Source: JADCRZ01 sp037718865 (lineage in GTDB: Bacteria > Bacteroidota > Bacteroidia > Chitinophagales > Chitinophagaceae). From it: a DNA stretch of 64,000 nt. Below the pieces are notes generated by a model. It saw only the letters and a program-made list of their open reading frames with translations. It ran no database searches and had not been told where the DNA came from. The translations under genes and the position numbers were made by a program. The stretch covers positions 248,001 through 312,000 of the forward strand of contig JBBJMP010000002.1 of the NCBI GenBank assembly GCA_037718865.1, given 5' to 3'. Shown here in pieces: positions 27,838 to 36,749 of this stretch. Every line of letters starts with the position of its first letter. The first letter of the stretch is position 1.

Positions 27838-29112
27838 TCAAATCTTCCAGTCTACAACCTGATTCACCCAATCGTCGCGGTGGGGAATGCTGATCTTGAT
27901 ATAATTGTCGGTATACCCTTCCATCATTCCGTTTTTGCTCCGGCTTTCAAACAGGCATTTTCTTGTCTGACCGCTATGCTGGTCCCTAAAATATTGCATC
28001 TTCATATAACTCAGGTTACGCAGTGTTTTGTTCCGCTGTTGCCGGATGGTAACGGGTATAACCGGGTTGATGTCAAGGGCGGTGGTATGATCCCTTTCTG
28101 AATAGGTAAACACGTGCAGGTAAGAGACATCCAATGCATGCAGAAAGTCAACTGTTTCGGCAAAGTCTGCCTCCGTTTCTCCAGGAAAGCCTGTGATGAC
28201 ATCTACGCCGACAGCGCAATGCGGCATTATTTCTTTAATGAATTTGATCTTTTCAGCGTAAAGCTCCTTTTTATAGCGCCTTCTCATCAGCTTTAAGATC
28301 TTATTGCTGCCGCTCTGCAGCGGGACATGAAAATGCGGCATAAACTTGTCGCTATCCGCGACAAATTCTATAATATCATTGGAAAGCAGGTTTGGCTCAA
28401 TAGAAGAAATGCGGTAACGCCGGATACCCTCTACCTGGTCCAAAGCCCTGATCAGTCCGGAAAAATTTTCGGGGTGAAATTTATTGCCCTCCGGTCCTTT
28501 TCCAAAGTCACCTAGGTTTATTCCGGTCAACACAACTTCTTTTATACCTTTCTTAGCCAGGTCCTCAGCGTTTCTAACCACGTTTTCAATGGAGTCACTT
28601 CTGCTTTTTCCCCTTGCCATAGGAATGGTGCAGAAGGAACAGTTATAATCGCATCCGTCCTGTACCTTTAAAAAGGTCCTGGTACGGTCAGCAAGGGAAT
28701 AAGAAGGCTGGAAACCGGTCACCTCTTCTATATCGCAACTGCAGATCCTGGCCGGATCATCCTTGCAAAGTTCACTGAGGTGTTGGGCAATATTAAACTT
28801 TTCCGCTGCACCGAGCACCAGGTCAACTCCTGGTATCCGGGAAATTTCGACAGGTTTTAACTGGGCGTAGCAACCGGTTATAACCACAAGGCTTTCTGGC
28901 GATTTCCGCTGGATGCGGCGAACCAGCTGGCGGCATTCCTTGTCAGCATTTTCAGTGACCGAGCAGGTATTTATTACATAAACATCAGCCAGGCCGTCGA
29001 AATCTTTTTTCTCAAATCCTTCGTTTTCCAATAATCTTGAAATGGCAGAGGTTTCTGAAAAGTTAAGCTTGCAACCCAGCGTATGAAAAGCGACTGATTT
29101 CGAATTGGCCAT
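27838..29112 (-). CDS. mtaB: tRNA methylthiotransferase MtaB
   Basis: A 424-residue radical SAM enzyme that adds a methylthio group to t6A37 of tRNA. The N-terminal UPF0004 domain carries three cluster cysteines in TLGCKLNFSE, VINTCSVTENAD and VITGCYAQLKP; the radical SAM motif is CDYNCSFCTIP near residue 147. The KLNFSE wording separates MtaB from MiaB and RimO. A short TRAM-like C-terminal tail is present. It stands alone between a PAP2 gene and a divergent acyltransferase gene. Confidence 0.93.
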   Translation of the reverse strand: MANSKSVAFHTLGCKLNFSETSAISRLLENEGFEKKDFDGLADVYVINTCSVTENADKECRQLVRRIQRKSPESLVVITGCYAQLKPVEISRIPGVDLVLGAAEKFNIAQHLSELCKDDPARICSCDIEEVTGFQPSYSLADRTRTFLKVQDGCDYNCSFCTIPMARGKSRSDSIENVVRNAEDLAKKGIKEVVLTGINLGDFGKGPEGNKFHPENFSGLIRALDQVEGIRRYRISSIEPNLLSNDIIEFVADSDKFMPHFHVPLQSGSNKILKLMRRRYKKELYAEKIKFIKEIMPHCAVGVDVITGFPGETEADFAETVDFLHALDVSYLHVFTYSERDHTTALDINPVIPVTIRQQRNKTLRNLSYMKMQYFRDQHSGQTRKCLFESRSKNGMMEGYTDNYIKISIPHRDDWVNQVVDWKI

Positions 29113-29263
29113 AGAGCCGCAAATTACAATTTTGATTGTAGATTTGAGGTCGCATCTTTAAATGGCCGCATAAAAATCAGGCGTTTATATTAAATGAAAT
29201 CAAATCATATCTCATTCCGTATTTTAGTGGTTATAGATATATTGCAACTAATCACAGTACAAT

Positions 29264-30049
29264 ATGAAAATGGTCATTAGGGGCCTGCAGGCTTTATACT
29301 CCTTGTACGCAGGGCTTTTGTTTATAGTGCTGATGTTTATTGTACTGCCTTTTGCGGTAGTTGCCTCTTTTTTCGGAACCATCAGGAGTGTTTCTTTTGT
29401 ATACCGGCTTTGTATATTATGGTCGGATGCCTGGTTATTACTGATCGGTATCATTCCCCGGCATATATATATCACGCCACATAATAAAGATCATGCATGC
29501 ATTTTTGTTGCCAACCATACTTCCTATATGGACATCCCCATGCTGGTAAATTCTATACGGCAGCCCATCAGGATACTTGGTAAAGTGGAAACATCCAGCA
29601 TTCCGCTATTTGGATTTTTATACAGGCAGGCAACAGTGATGGTCGACCGCAGCAGCATGGAAAACCGGGCAAAAAGCGTTATGCGATTAAAAGCCATACT
29701 TAAAAAAAGAATTTCCATTGTCATCTTTCCGGAAGGAACTTTCAATATGACCGCATCACCGCTGAAAGAGTTTTATAATGGCGCTTTCCGGATCGCCATC
29801 GAGACACAAACCGCGATAAAGCCCGTCATATTCCCGGACACTTTAGGTCGTATGCATTACGCGAGTTTTTTCCTGATGACGCCCGGCATTTCAAGAGCCG
29901 TTTTCCTGGAAGAAATTTCGGTACGTGGATTAACCCTGCAGGATGTGCATCATTTAAAAGATAAGGTGTATAACATGATGGATGTTGAATTAAGGAAGTG
30001 GAGAAAGTATGAGGAAATTTCGGAGTTCAGTTCAGGGCTCGAAGACTAA
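29264..30049 (+). CDS. plsC: 1-acyl-sn-glycerol-3-phosphate acyltransferase (PlsC-like)
   Basis: A 261-residue membrane acyltransferase that forms phosphatidic acid. The HX4D motif is VANHTSYMDIPML (about residue 84), the second is VMVDRSSMENR, and the third is IVIFPEGTFN (about 157). An N-terminal hydrophobic pair of helices (about 5-60) anchors it. Other acyltransferases share these motifs, so substrate is inferred from length and order. Confidence 0.85.
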   Translation: MKMVIRGLQALYSLYAGLLFIVLMFIVLPFAVVASFFGTIRSVSFVYRLCILWSDAWLLLIGIIPRHIYITPHNKDHACIFVANHTSYMDIPMLVNSIRQPIRILGKVETSSIPLFGFLYRQATVMVDRSSMENRAKSVMRLKAILKKRISIVIFPEGTFNMTASPLKEFYNGAFRIAIETQTAIKPVIFPDTLGRMHYASFFLMTPGISRAVFLEEISVRGLTLQDVHHLKDKVYNMMDVELRKWRKYEEISEFSSGLED

Positions 30050-30057
30050 ACTATAAA

Positions 30058-30131
30058 CCTTGAATTTTGAACCCCGAATTTTTGAACCTTGAACTTTGAA
30101 CCCCGAACTTTTGAACCTTGAACCCCGAACT
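30058..30131. repeat. Short tandem repeat between plsC and priA
   Basis: Two 29-bp units, 30067-30095 and 30096-30124, begin TTGAACCCCGAA and end TTGAACCTTGAAC-like, with one or two differences. They are built from a smaller TTGAAC(C/T) heptad that continues on both sides. The array runs into the 5' end of the priA frame, so the proposed TTG start at 30118 lies inside the last repeat. Confidence 0.85.
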
Positions 30132-32586
30132 TCCCCATACCAGCCCTTCATTCGTCGAAGTGATCATCCCATTGGCACTTCCAAAGAACTACACATGGTC
30201 AGTGCCGGAGGATATGATTGTTAATCTGCAGGCTGGCTGCCGGGTAGAGGTGGAGCTAAAAAATAAAAAATATGCGGGAATCGTTAAACGCATCCACCAG
30301 GAAAAACCGCAGGCTTTTGAACCTAAAGAAATTCTCAACGTGCTGGATGCAGAGCCGATCATTTTTCCCGAACAACTCCACCTTTGGCAATGGCTGGCAA
30401 ACTATTACCTGTGTAGCGAAGGAGAAGTTATGCAGGCTGCTTTGCCTACTTTTTTTAAGCTAAGCAGTGAAACCATTTTGTTGTATAACGAAGAAGCCGG
30501 TGATGATTTTTCAAACCTTGATGATGATGAGTACCTGGTGGCGGAAGCGTTGTTGCTAAAGAAAGAACTAAAGCTGGTTGAAGTGCAGCAACTGTTGGAT
30601 GCCACCCATGTATACCCGGTCATAAAACGATTGATTGAAAAAAAAGTTTGCTTTGTCTGGGAAGAACTGAAGAATTCATACAAGGAGAAAAAAGAAAGTT
30701 ATGTCTTGCTTAACCCCGAGTACGATAATGAAGAAAGGCTATCGGAGCTATTAAACAACTGGACAAGAGCCCCCAGGCAAATGGAATTGTTACTGGCATT
30801 TCTGCATCTAAGAAAGACTGAAGGCGAAGTTGTTCAGGGGGAATTGCTTAAGAAGGCAAATGCTTCCACCGCGCAATTGAACGGATTAACTGACAAGAAC
30901 ATACTGCGCGTGGAGAAGCGCGCCATAGAGCGCATAAAATACCTGCCCAAGTCCATTACCATAGATTTTGAACTAAGTGCGGCCCAGCAGGAATCCCTGC
31001 ATCAAATACGACGCTCCTTTCGGGATAAATCCGTCTGCCTGTTGCATGGGATCACCTCAAGCGGCAAGACCTTACTCTATATCAGCCTGATTGACCGGCT
31101 GATCCGTGAAGGAAAGCAGGTGCTATACATGCTTCCTGAAATAGCCTTAACATCCCAGATCATCCGGCGGCTGCAGAAGTATTTCGGCGGCTATATTACG
31201 GTATATCATTCTAAATTCAACCAGAATGAGCGGGTAGAGATCTGGAATAAGGTTAAGACAGGTGAAGCCAAGATCATCCTTGGAGCCAGGTCTTCCCTTT
31301 TTCTTCCCTTCAGCAACCTCAGCCTGATCATCTGCGACGAAGAACATGATGCATCATATAAACAGCAGGAACCGGCTCCCCGCTATCATGCCCGGGATGC
31401 TGCCATCTATTTCGCCTCGCTGTTTCACTCTAACGTTTTGCTGGGCAGCGCCACTCCTTCCCTGGAAAGTTATTTTAATGCTAGCACCGGTAAATACGGG
31501 CTGGCCGAATTAAACGAACGCTACGGTGCGGTGGAATTACCCAGGATCGAGATCATAGACACAAAAAAGATCATTACCAAAGAACGGATCAAGGTTATTA
31601 TTTCCCCCCTGCTGAAAGACGCTATAGAAGAAAGCCTGGCAGCGGGCAAACAGGTGATCTTATTCCAGAACAGGAGGGGCTATTCTCCTTACCAGGTCTG
31701 CCTTACATGCGGATGGATTCCGCATTGTAAGTATTGTGATGTTTCGCTCAACTTTCACAAAATTTCTAACAAATTGCAATGCCATTACTGTGGTACCGTA
31801 TATCCGATGATATCAAGCTGCGAGGCCTGCGGTAATCACCGGTTTGCACAATACAGCTTCGGTACCGAACGAATCGAAGAGGAATTGCAGGAGCAATTCC
31901 AGGGAGCGAATATCGCCAGAATGGATATCGACTCGGTCAAAGGAAAGAATGCACATGATACCTTAATTCAATTATTCGAACAAAAGCGCATAGACATTCT
32001 CGTTGGTACCCAAATGGTTGTTAAAGGCCTCGACTTTGAACATGTTGACCTGGTCGGCATCCTCGACGCGGACGCTATCCTCAGCTTCGCAGACTTCCGG
32101 GTAAATGAAAGGGCCTTTCAATTGATGGAGCAGGTAAGCGGACGTGCAGGACGCAAGGAAAAGCAGGGGATCGTACTGATCCAGGTCAGGAATACCAATC
32201 ACCCGGTGCTGCAACTGGTTCAGCAACATGATTTCAAAAAATTCTATGAAGGAGAAATCGAAAACCGGCAACGCTTTTTTTATCCGCCCTATTCCAGAAT
32301 TATCCAGATCACGTTCAAACACAAAAAAAGTGATGTCGTTTCGGGCGCTGCCTTTTTATTTGCAGATGGTTTAAAAAAGAATTTTGATAAGTACATGGTG
32401 GGTCCGGCACAACCCGTTGTAAACAGGGTTCGTAACCAATACCTGATGGAACTGATGCTGAAACTGCCTAAAGACGCTGCCCTGATCAACGGCTGTAAGC
32501 AGATCATCCTTGAAACCATAACTGCCGTGCACCAGGAGAAGGCTTTCCGGATGGTGAATATAGTGCCGGATGTTGATGCGGTTTGA
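30118..32586 (+). CDS. priA: Primosomal protein N' (PriA helicase)
   Basis: An 822-residue replication-restart helicase. After the N-terminal DNA-binding region, Walker A is LLHGITSSGKTLLY (about 310) and the DEEH box is IICDEEHDASY (about 405). The zinc-binding insert follows with cysteines in CLTCGWIPHCKYCD and CHYCGTVYP plus SCEACGNH (about 525-580), and motif V-VI as VGTQMVVKGLDF and QVSGRAGRKEKQG. No ATG lies near the 5' end; TTG at 30118 or GTG at 30160 are the candidates, and the former sits within a tandem repeat. The conserved PriA N-terminus begins at VEVIIPLALPKNYTW, so the GTG start may be the real one. Confidence 0.95.
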   Translation: MNPELPHTSPSFVEVIIPLALPKNYTWSVPEDMIVNLQAGCRVEVELKNKKYAGIVKRIHQEKPQAFEPKEILNVLDAEPIIFPEQLHLWQWLANYYLCSEGEVMQAALPTFFKLSSETILLYNEEAGDDFSNLDDDEYLVAEALLLKKELKLVEVQQLLDATHVYPVIKRLIEKKVCFVWEELKNSYKEKKESYVLLNPEYDNEERLSELLNNWTRAPRQMELLLAFLHLRKTEGEVVQGELLKKANASTAQLNGLTDKNILRVEKRAIERIKYLPKSITIDFELSAAQQESLHQIRRSFRDKSVCLLHGITSSGKTLLYISLIDRLIREGKQVLYMLPEIALTSQIIRRLQKYFGGYITVYHSKFNQNERVEIWNKVKTGEAKIILGARSSLFLPFSNLSLIICDEEHDASYKQQEPAPRYHARDAAIYFASLFHSNVLLGSATPSLESYFNASTGKYGLAELNERYGAVELPRIEIIDTKKIITKERIKVIISPLLKDAIEESLAAGKQVILFQNRRGYSPYQVCLTCGWIPHCKYCDVSLNFHKISNKLQCHYCGTVYPMISSCEACGNHRFAQYSFGTERIEEELQEQFQGANIARMDIDSVKGKNAHDTLIQLFEQKRIDILVGTQMVVKGLDFEHVDLVGILDADAILSFADFRVNERAFQLMEQVSGRAGRKEKQGIVLIQVRNTNHPVLQLVQQHDFKKFYEGEIENRQRFFYPPYSRIIQITFKHKKSDVVSGAAFLFADGLKKNFDKYMVGPAQPVVNRVRNQYLMELMLKLPKDAALINGCKQIILETITAVHQEKAFRMVNIVPDVDAV

Positions 32587-32713
32587 GGCGTGGCGGCGTG
32601 GCGGCTTGGCATTTTTTGCCGCAGCTTGAAGGATTGTATTTGATTATCCGAATCACTTTTCTAATCTGCGAATCTGCGGCTTAAATTTGGTACTTTGCTC
32701 CTTATTATCCCAG

Positions 32714-33730
32714 ATGGCAATTCAGGAAAATTATCCGCTCCGTAAATACAATACCTTTTCCATCGACGCATTTGCAAGATTTTTTTCCAGCTTCGGCAGT
32801 GCGGATGAGTTAGCCGGGTTGATTACATCCGGTTATAACGTAAATAGACAACCGCTGATCCTCGGTGGAGGCAGTAACATTCTTTTTACCAGGAATTACG
32901 ATGGCCTGGTTATTAAAAACGATATAAAGGGAATAGAGCGGGTAGCGGAAGATGCTATGCATGTGTATATAAAAGCCGGGGCCGGCGAAAACTGGCACCA
33001 GTTCGTGTTACACTGTATTGATCATGGCCTTGCAGGGGTTGAAAACCTGTCATTGATTCCGGGCAATCTGGGGGCCGGTCCCATGCAAAACATAGGCGCC
33101 TACGGTGTTGAGCTTAAAGACGTATTTCATGAATTGGAGGCCTTTCACCTTGATGATAAGCAAATAGTGACCTTTAACAGAACCGGTTGCGACTTTGGTT
33201 ACCGGGAAAGCATTTTCAAAAGAAAACATAACGGTAAATTCGTCATTTTGAATGTTACATTTAAACTGGCGAAAACACCGGTTTTTAACACAAGCTATGG
33301 TGCTATTGAACAGGAACTCGATAGAATGGGAATATCAGCACTCAGCATACGGTCGATCAGCCAGGCTGTGATCAACATCCGGCAGAGCAAACTACCTGAT
33401 CCGGCAGAAATAGGTAATGCCGGCAGCTTTTTCAAAAATCCGGAAGTTCCAGCCCTGTTGTACCATGAATTAAAACATCGGTTTTCGGGACTGATCGGTT
33501 ATGTTTTGGAAAATCAGCAATATAAACTGGCTGCAGGATGGTTAATCGAACAGTGCGGATGGAAAGGTTATCGTATCGGCGATGCGGGCTGTCATGCCAG
33601 ACAGGCTCTGGTGCTGGTGAATTACGGAAATGCGCGCGGACAGGAAATTTATGATCTGAGTGAAAGGATAGTTGAAAGTGTGGAGAACACGTTTGGCGTG
33701 GTGCTGGAAAGGGAGGTGAATGTGATTTGA
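32714..33730 (+). CDS. murB: UDP-N-acetylenolpyruvoylglucosamine reductase
   Basis: A 338-residue flavoenzyme that reduces the enolpyruvyl group to form UDP-MurNAc in peptidoglycan synthesis. FAD-binding PLILGGGSNILF, SLIPGNLGAGPMQNIGAYGV and the catalytic-loop segment NAGSFFKNPEV are present. The C-terminal region matches type I MurB (as in E. coli) with the YxxxxR-like motif in FGYRESIFK. The ATG at 32714 is used; the upstream open frame lacks conserved sequence. The preceding 127 bp hold a G-rich GGCGTGGCG direct repeat and nothing else evident. Confidence 0.95.
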   Translation: MAIQENYPLRKYNTFSIDAFARFFSSFGSADELAGLITSGYNVNRQPLILGGGSNILFTRNYDGLVIKNDIKGIERVAEDAMHVYIKAGAGENWHQFVLHCIDHGLAGVENLSLIPGNLGAGPMQNIGAYGVELKDVFHELEAFHLDDKQIVTFNRTGCDFGYRESIFKRKHNGKFVILNVTFKLAKTPVFNTSYGAIEQELDRMGISALSIRSISQAVINIRQSKLPDPAEIGNAGSFFKNPEVPALLYHELKHRFSGLIGYVLENQQYKLAAGWLIEQCGWKGYRIGDAGCHARQALVLVNYGNARGQEIYDLSERIVESVENTFGVVLEREVNVI

Positions 33731-33743
33731 CAAAATCCACCCC

Positions 33744-33774
33744 GCTGGTGGTTGATGAAAACACCAACCACGGG
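33744..33774. repeat. Dispersed palindromic repeat, copy 2 (downstream of murB)
   Basis: This 31-bp block differs from the copy at 5724-5754 at two positions (GGTTGATG for GGTTGGTG, and CACGGG for CGCGGG). It starts 14 bp after the murB stop, matching the placement of the first copy after dnaG. Confidence 0.8.
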
Positions 33775-33799
33775 CACGCCTAAATAAAGGCATGGCGGG

Positions 33800-33823
33800 T
33801 AACCACCCCGGTTTGGGGTGGTT
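33800..33823 (-). terminator. Hairpin at the 3' end of the AAA+ ATPase gene
   Basis: TAACCACCCC and GGGGTGGTTA form a 10-bp stem with a four-base loop; the arm touches the stop codon of the minus-strand ATPase gene. No T-run follows, so termination strength is uncertain. Confidence 0.5.
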
Positions 33824-35360
33824 ATCGTAAATCCTCACTGTCCAGGTCATCATCGCTGCTATATGAAGCCGTTCCCAGGTTGACCATGGAACCCATGAGA
33901 TCCTTAAACTCAACCTTATTTTCGATGATCTTTTTACTGATCAGCGAATGCGCAGCTAGTCCGTGCAGTACAAATTCCATCAGCAGGGCAGCTTCTAATT
34001 CATTGACATGCGGAAAAAATTTTTTCACCAGTGCATGAAGGCCATCTACCTTGTACAGTTGGATGAGCTTATTCTTATCCGTCACGTTAAGATACAGGTC
34101 AATGGCATTACCGCTGTCAAACCACCTGATGACCCCTTTATATGGGTTCTCATCTTCTTTGGAAGGCTCCTTGCCCGGAGTCCTTCTTTTCTTAAGGGTC
34201 TCCGGATTCGGGAAATATTTTATAAACTGTGAACGGATGGCTTTGTCAAGCAGGTTCATGGACACCTGGAAAGGGCCTTCCTGTTCGCCTTCGTACACCA
34301 ATTCGATCTTACCAGTGATAGAAGGAATAATGCCTACGAGGTCATTGATCCAAACCTGGGTAAGTTTTTCATTATTCAGGATAAACCGCCTCTCAGCTGC
34401 ACTTACGGCATTTTCATAAGCCGCAATGGTGAGGCGGGCTGAAACACCACTTTTCTTGTCAACGTACTCGTTATTCCTTGCTTCAAAAGCAACCTGTTCA
34501 ATAAGGCGTTTTACCAGGTCGCTTACTTTAACTTTTGCCTTTTGTTCTTCGTGGATCTCCGCTTCCTGCTCTGTAATGGCGAGGGAAGTTTCAATGCTTT
34601 TCGGATAATGCGTCAGGATCTGGCTCTCGATACGATCTTTCAGGGGTGTAACTATAGATCCACGGTTGGTGTAATCTTCAGGGTTAGCGGTGAATACAAA
34701 AAGGATGTCCAGCGACAGCCTCAGTTTAAATCCACGGATCTGAATATCGCCTTCTTCCAGGATATTAAACAGCGCGACCTGTATACGGGCCTGAAGGTCG
34801 GGAATTTCGTTAATTACAAAGATGCCCCGATTGCTTTTTGGAATAATGCCATAGTGAATAACACGTTCATCCGCAAAGCTTAACCGCAGGTTAGCCGCTT
34901 TGATAGGGTCAATATCTCCGATCAGGTCGGCCACGCTAACGTCAGGAGTGGCCAGCTTTTCTCCATACCTTTCGCTTCTATGCATCCAGGCTATCGGGGT
35001 GGCGTCACCTTTTTCATCAATCAGGTCTTTAGCGTATTTTGAAACCGGACGCAAGGGATCGTCTACGATCTCACTGCCTACGATATAAGGGATGTATTCG
35101 TCCAGCAAGGCCGTCATCTGACGGGCCATCCTTGTCTTGGCCTGGCCACGAAGGCCCAGGAACAAAATATTGTGTTTGCTAAGCAGGGCCCTTTCGGTGT
35201 CAGGGATGACAGAATCTTCGTATCCCTGGATACCGGGAAATGTTGATTCTTTGTTTTGCAATTTCTTTACCAGGTTCCTCCTGATCTCTTCCTTTACGCT
35301 TTTCCATTCATAGCCTGCTTTCTTTAGCTCGCCTAAAGTCTTAATATTTTTATTGTTCAT
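33822..35360 (-). CDS. MoxR-like AAA+ ATPase (magnesium-chelatase ChlI-like)
   Basis: A 512-residue AAA+ protein. The P-loop is FLGLRGQAKTRMAR (about 68-81) and the Walker B region reads GIFVINEIPDL (about 185), where the usual Asp before Glu is Asn; sensor 1 is LDILFVFTANPEDYTNRG. The GIFxINE form is, from memory, typical of this ChlI-like subgroup. Such ATPases work with a VWA-domain partner as a metal-insertion or protein-remodelling pair. The VWA gene lies directly upstream (36544-35450), 89 bp away, so the two are probably one operon. The target is unknown. Confidence 0.85.
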   Translation of the reverse strand: MNNKNIKTLGELKKAGYEWKSVKEEIRRNLVKKLQNKESTFPGIQGYEDSVIPDTERALLSKHNILFLGLRGQAKTRMARQMTALLDEYIPYIVGSEIVDDPLRPVSKYAKDLIDEKGDATPIAWMHRSERYGEKLATPDVSVADLIGDIDPIKAANLRLSFADERVIHYGIIPKSNRGIFVINEIPDLQARIQVALFNILEEGDIQIRGFKLRLSLDILFVFTANPEDYTNRGSIVTPLKDRIESQILTHYPKSIETSLAITEQEAEIHEEQKAKVKVSDLVKRLIEQVAFEARNNEYVDKKSGVSARLTIAAYENAVSAAERRFILNNEKLTQVWINDLVGIIPSITGKIELVYEGEQEGPFQVSMNLLDKAIRSQFIKYFPNPETLKKRRTPGKEPSKEDENPYKGVIRWFDSGNAIDLYLNVTDKNKLIQLYKVDGLHALVKKFFPHVNELEAALLMEFVLHGLAAHSLISKKIIENKVEFKDLMGSMVNLGTASYSSDDDLDSEDLR

Positions 35361-35449
35361 TTTGTGTGTTTGGATGAAGGTTCTACCTTCGGGATTTGGT
35401 TGTTGTTTTTCCTTGTTTCGAAGTCTTTGCTTTTTGTTTGCTGACCTGC

Positions 35450-36544
35450 TTAATACAGCGTTTTACTTTTCCCGCTTTCAAAATCCTTAAAAATAAAACT
35501 TCCTAATTTGTCGAGTGAGGCGAAAAAAGCCTTTCCGTTGTTGGTTTCTGTAAATTCATGCACGAATCTCTGCAGGTATGGATCGGATGCGATCATGAAC
35601 GTGGTTATGGGGATCTTCAGCTTTTTGCATTGAGCTGCCAGGTTTAAACAGCGGCTCGTGATTTTGCGATCGAGGCCGAAACTATTTTTATAGTACCGTT
35701 TTCCTACTTTCAAACAGGTTGGTTTTCCATCTGTAATCACAAAGATCTGTTTATTCGGATTTCTCCTCCTTCGTAATATATCCATACCCATTTCAAGTCC
35801 GGCAACCGTGTTGGTATGATAAGGGCCTACCTGAAGGTAAGGAAGGTCTTTGATCTCAACGGGCCAGGCATCATTTCCAAAGACTACGATGTCCAACGTA
35901 TCTTTTGGATACTTCGTAGTTATCAATTCGCTCAGGGCCATGGCTACTTTCTTTGCCGGTGTGATCCTATCCTCTCCATACAGTATCATGGAATGCGAGA
36001 TATCGATCATCAGAACAGTAGAAGTCTGCGATTTAAAATCGGTCTCCCGGATCTGGAGGTCATCTTCCTGCAATACTCCGTCGATTCCTCGATTGATCTG
36101 CGCATTGCGGATGGATTCAGTGAAATCTATTTGCTCGATCATATCGCCAAAATGGAAGGGCCTTGTTTCCGGGTTAATCTCGTCGCCCAAACCCGGCTTA
36201 AACGTGTTGTGATCCCCTTGTTTTGTTTTTTTCAGTTTGCCAAAGATCTCCTCCAGGGAGCGCTTACGAATGCCCTGTTCCGTTTTGGGGGTGATTTTGA
36301 TTTCACCCGTCTGTTTGTTCTCATCAATATAACCCTTGTCTTTTAGGTCTTCGATGAAATCGCCCATGCCGTATTCCTCTCCGGTAAATTCGTACTCTTT
36401 GTCGAGCTCATTCAGCCACTGCAATGCCTCGTTTACATCCCCGCTAGTATAAGTCAGCAGTTGCAGGAACAAATTCATAAGTTTATCGAACTTTGATTTG
36501 CCTTCAACATTCGGGTCAAATTTTGAAAACAGATATCCTTTCAT
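35450..36544 (-). CDS. VWA-domain protein, partner of the MoxR-like ATPase
   Basis: A 364-residue soluble protein. The C-terminal von Willebrand A domain (about residues 170-350) has the MIDAS motif VLMIDISHSMILYG (DxSxS) and FVITDGKPTCLKVG as the later metal-loop motif. The N-terminal half is helical and charged. In MoxR-type systems the VWA protein recognises a client protein and binds the AAA+ ring. It is directly upstream of the ATPase gene on the same strand. Confidence 0.85.
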   Translation of the reverse strand: MKGYLFSKFDPNVEGKSKFDKLMNLFLQLLTYTSGDVNEALQWLNELDKEYEFTGEEYGMGDFIEDLKDKGYIDENKQTGEIKITPKTEQGIRKRSLEEIFGKLKKTKQGDHNTFKPGLGDEINPETRPFHFGDMIEQIDFTESIRNAQINRGIDGVLQEDDLQIRETDFKSQTSTVLMIDISHSMILYGEDRITPAKKVAMALSELITTKYPKDTLDIVVFGNDAWPVEIKDLPYLQVGPYHTNTVAGLEMGMDILRRRRNPNKQIFVITDGKPTCLKVGKRYYKNSFGLDRKITSRCLNLAAQCKKLKIPITTFMIASDPYLQRFVHEFTETNNGKAFFASLDKLGSFIFKDFESGKSKTLY

Positions 36545-36695
36545 CAGTGATTTGTTTAAAGATGCATCAACAAGCTAAGCGCCTATATTCAAGCTCTTGA
36601 TTTCAACAATTTACGATAATTATTATTCAAAGATTAACTGGTTATTTTTTAATAACAAAGGACTTTTTGAATAGTTGCAACCGGGTTCACCTTAA

Positions 36696-36736
36696 ATACG
36701 TGTAAACCCCGGAGAACTTCCGGGGTTTACACGTAT
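36696..36736. terminator. Long perfect hairpin downstream of the DUF2723 gene
   Basis: ATACGTGTAAACCCCGG and its complement form a 17-bp perfect stem with loop AGAACTT. It starts 14 bp after the stop of the minus-strand DUF2723 gene. No T-tract is present on that strand, but the stem is strong enough to mark a transcript end. Confidence 0.7.
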
Positions 36737-36749
36737 GATCACCTTTAGT

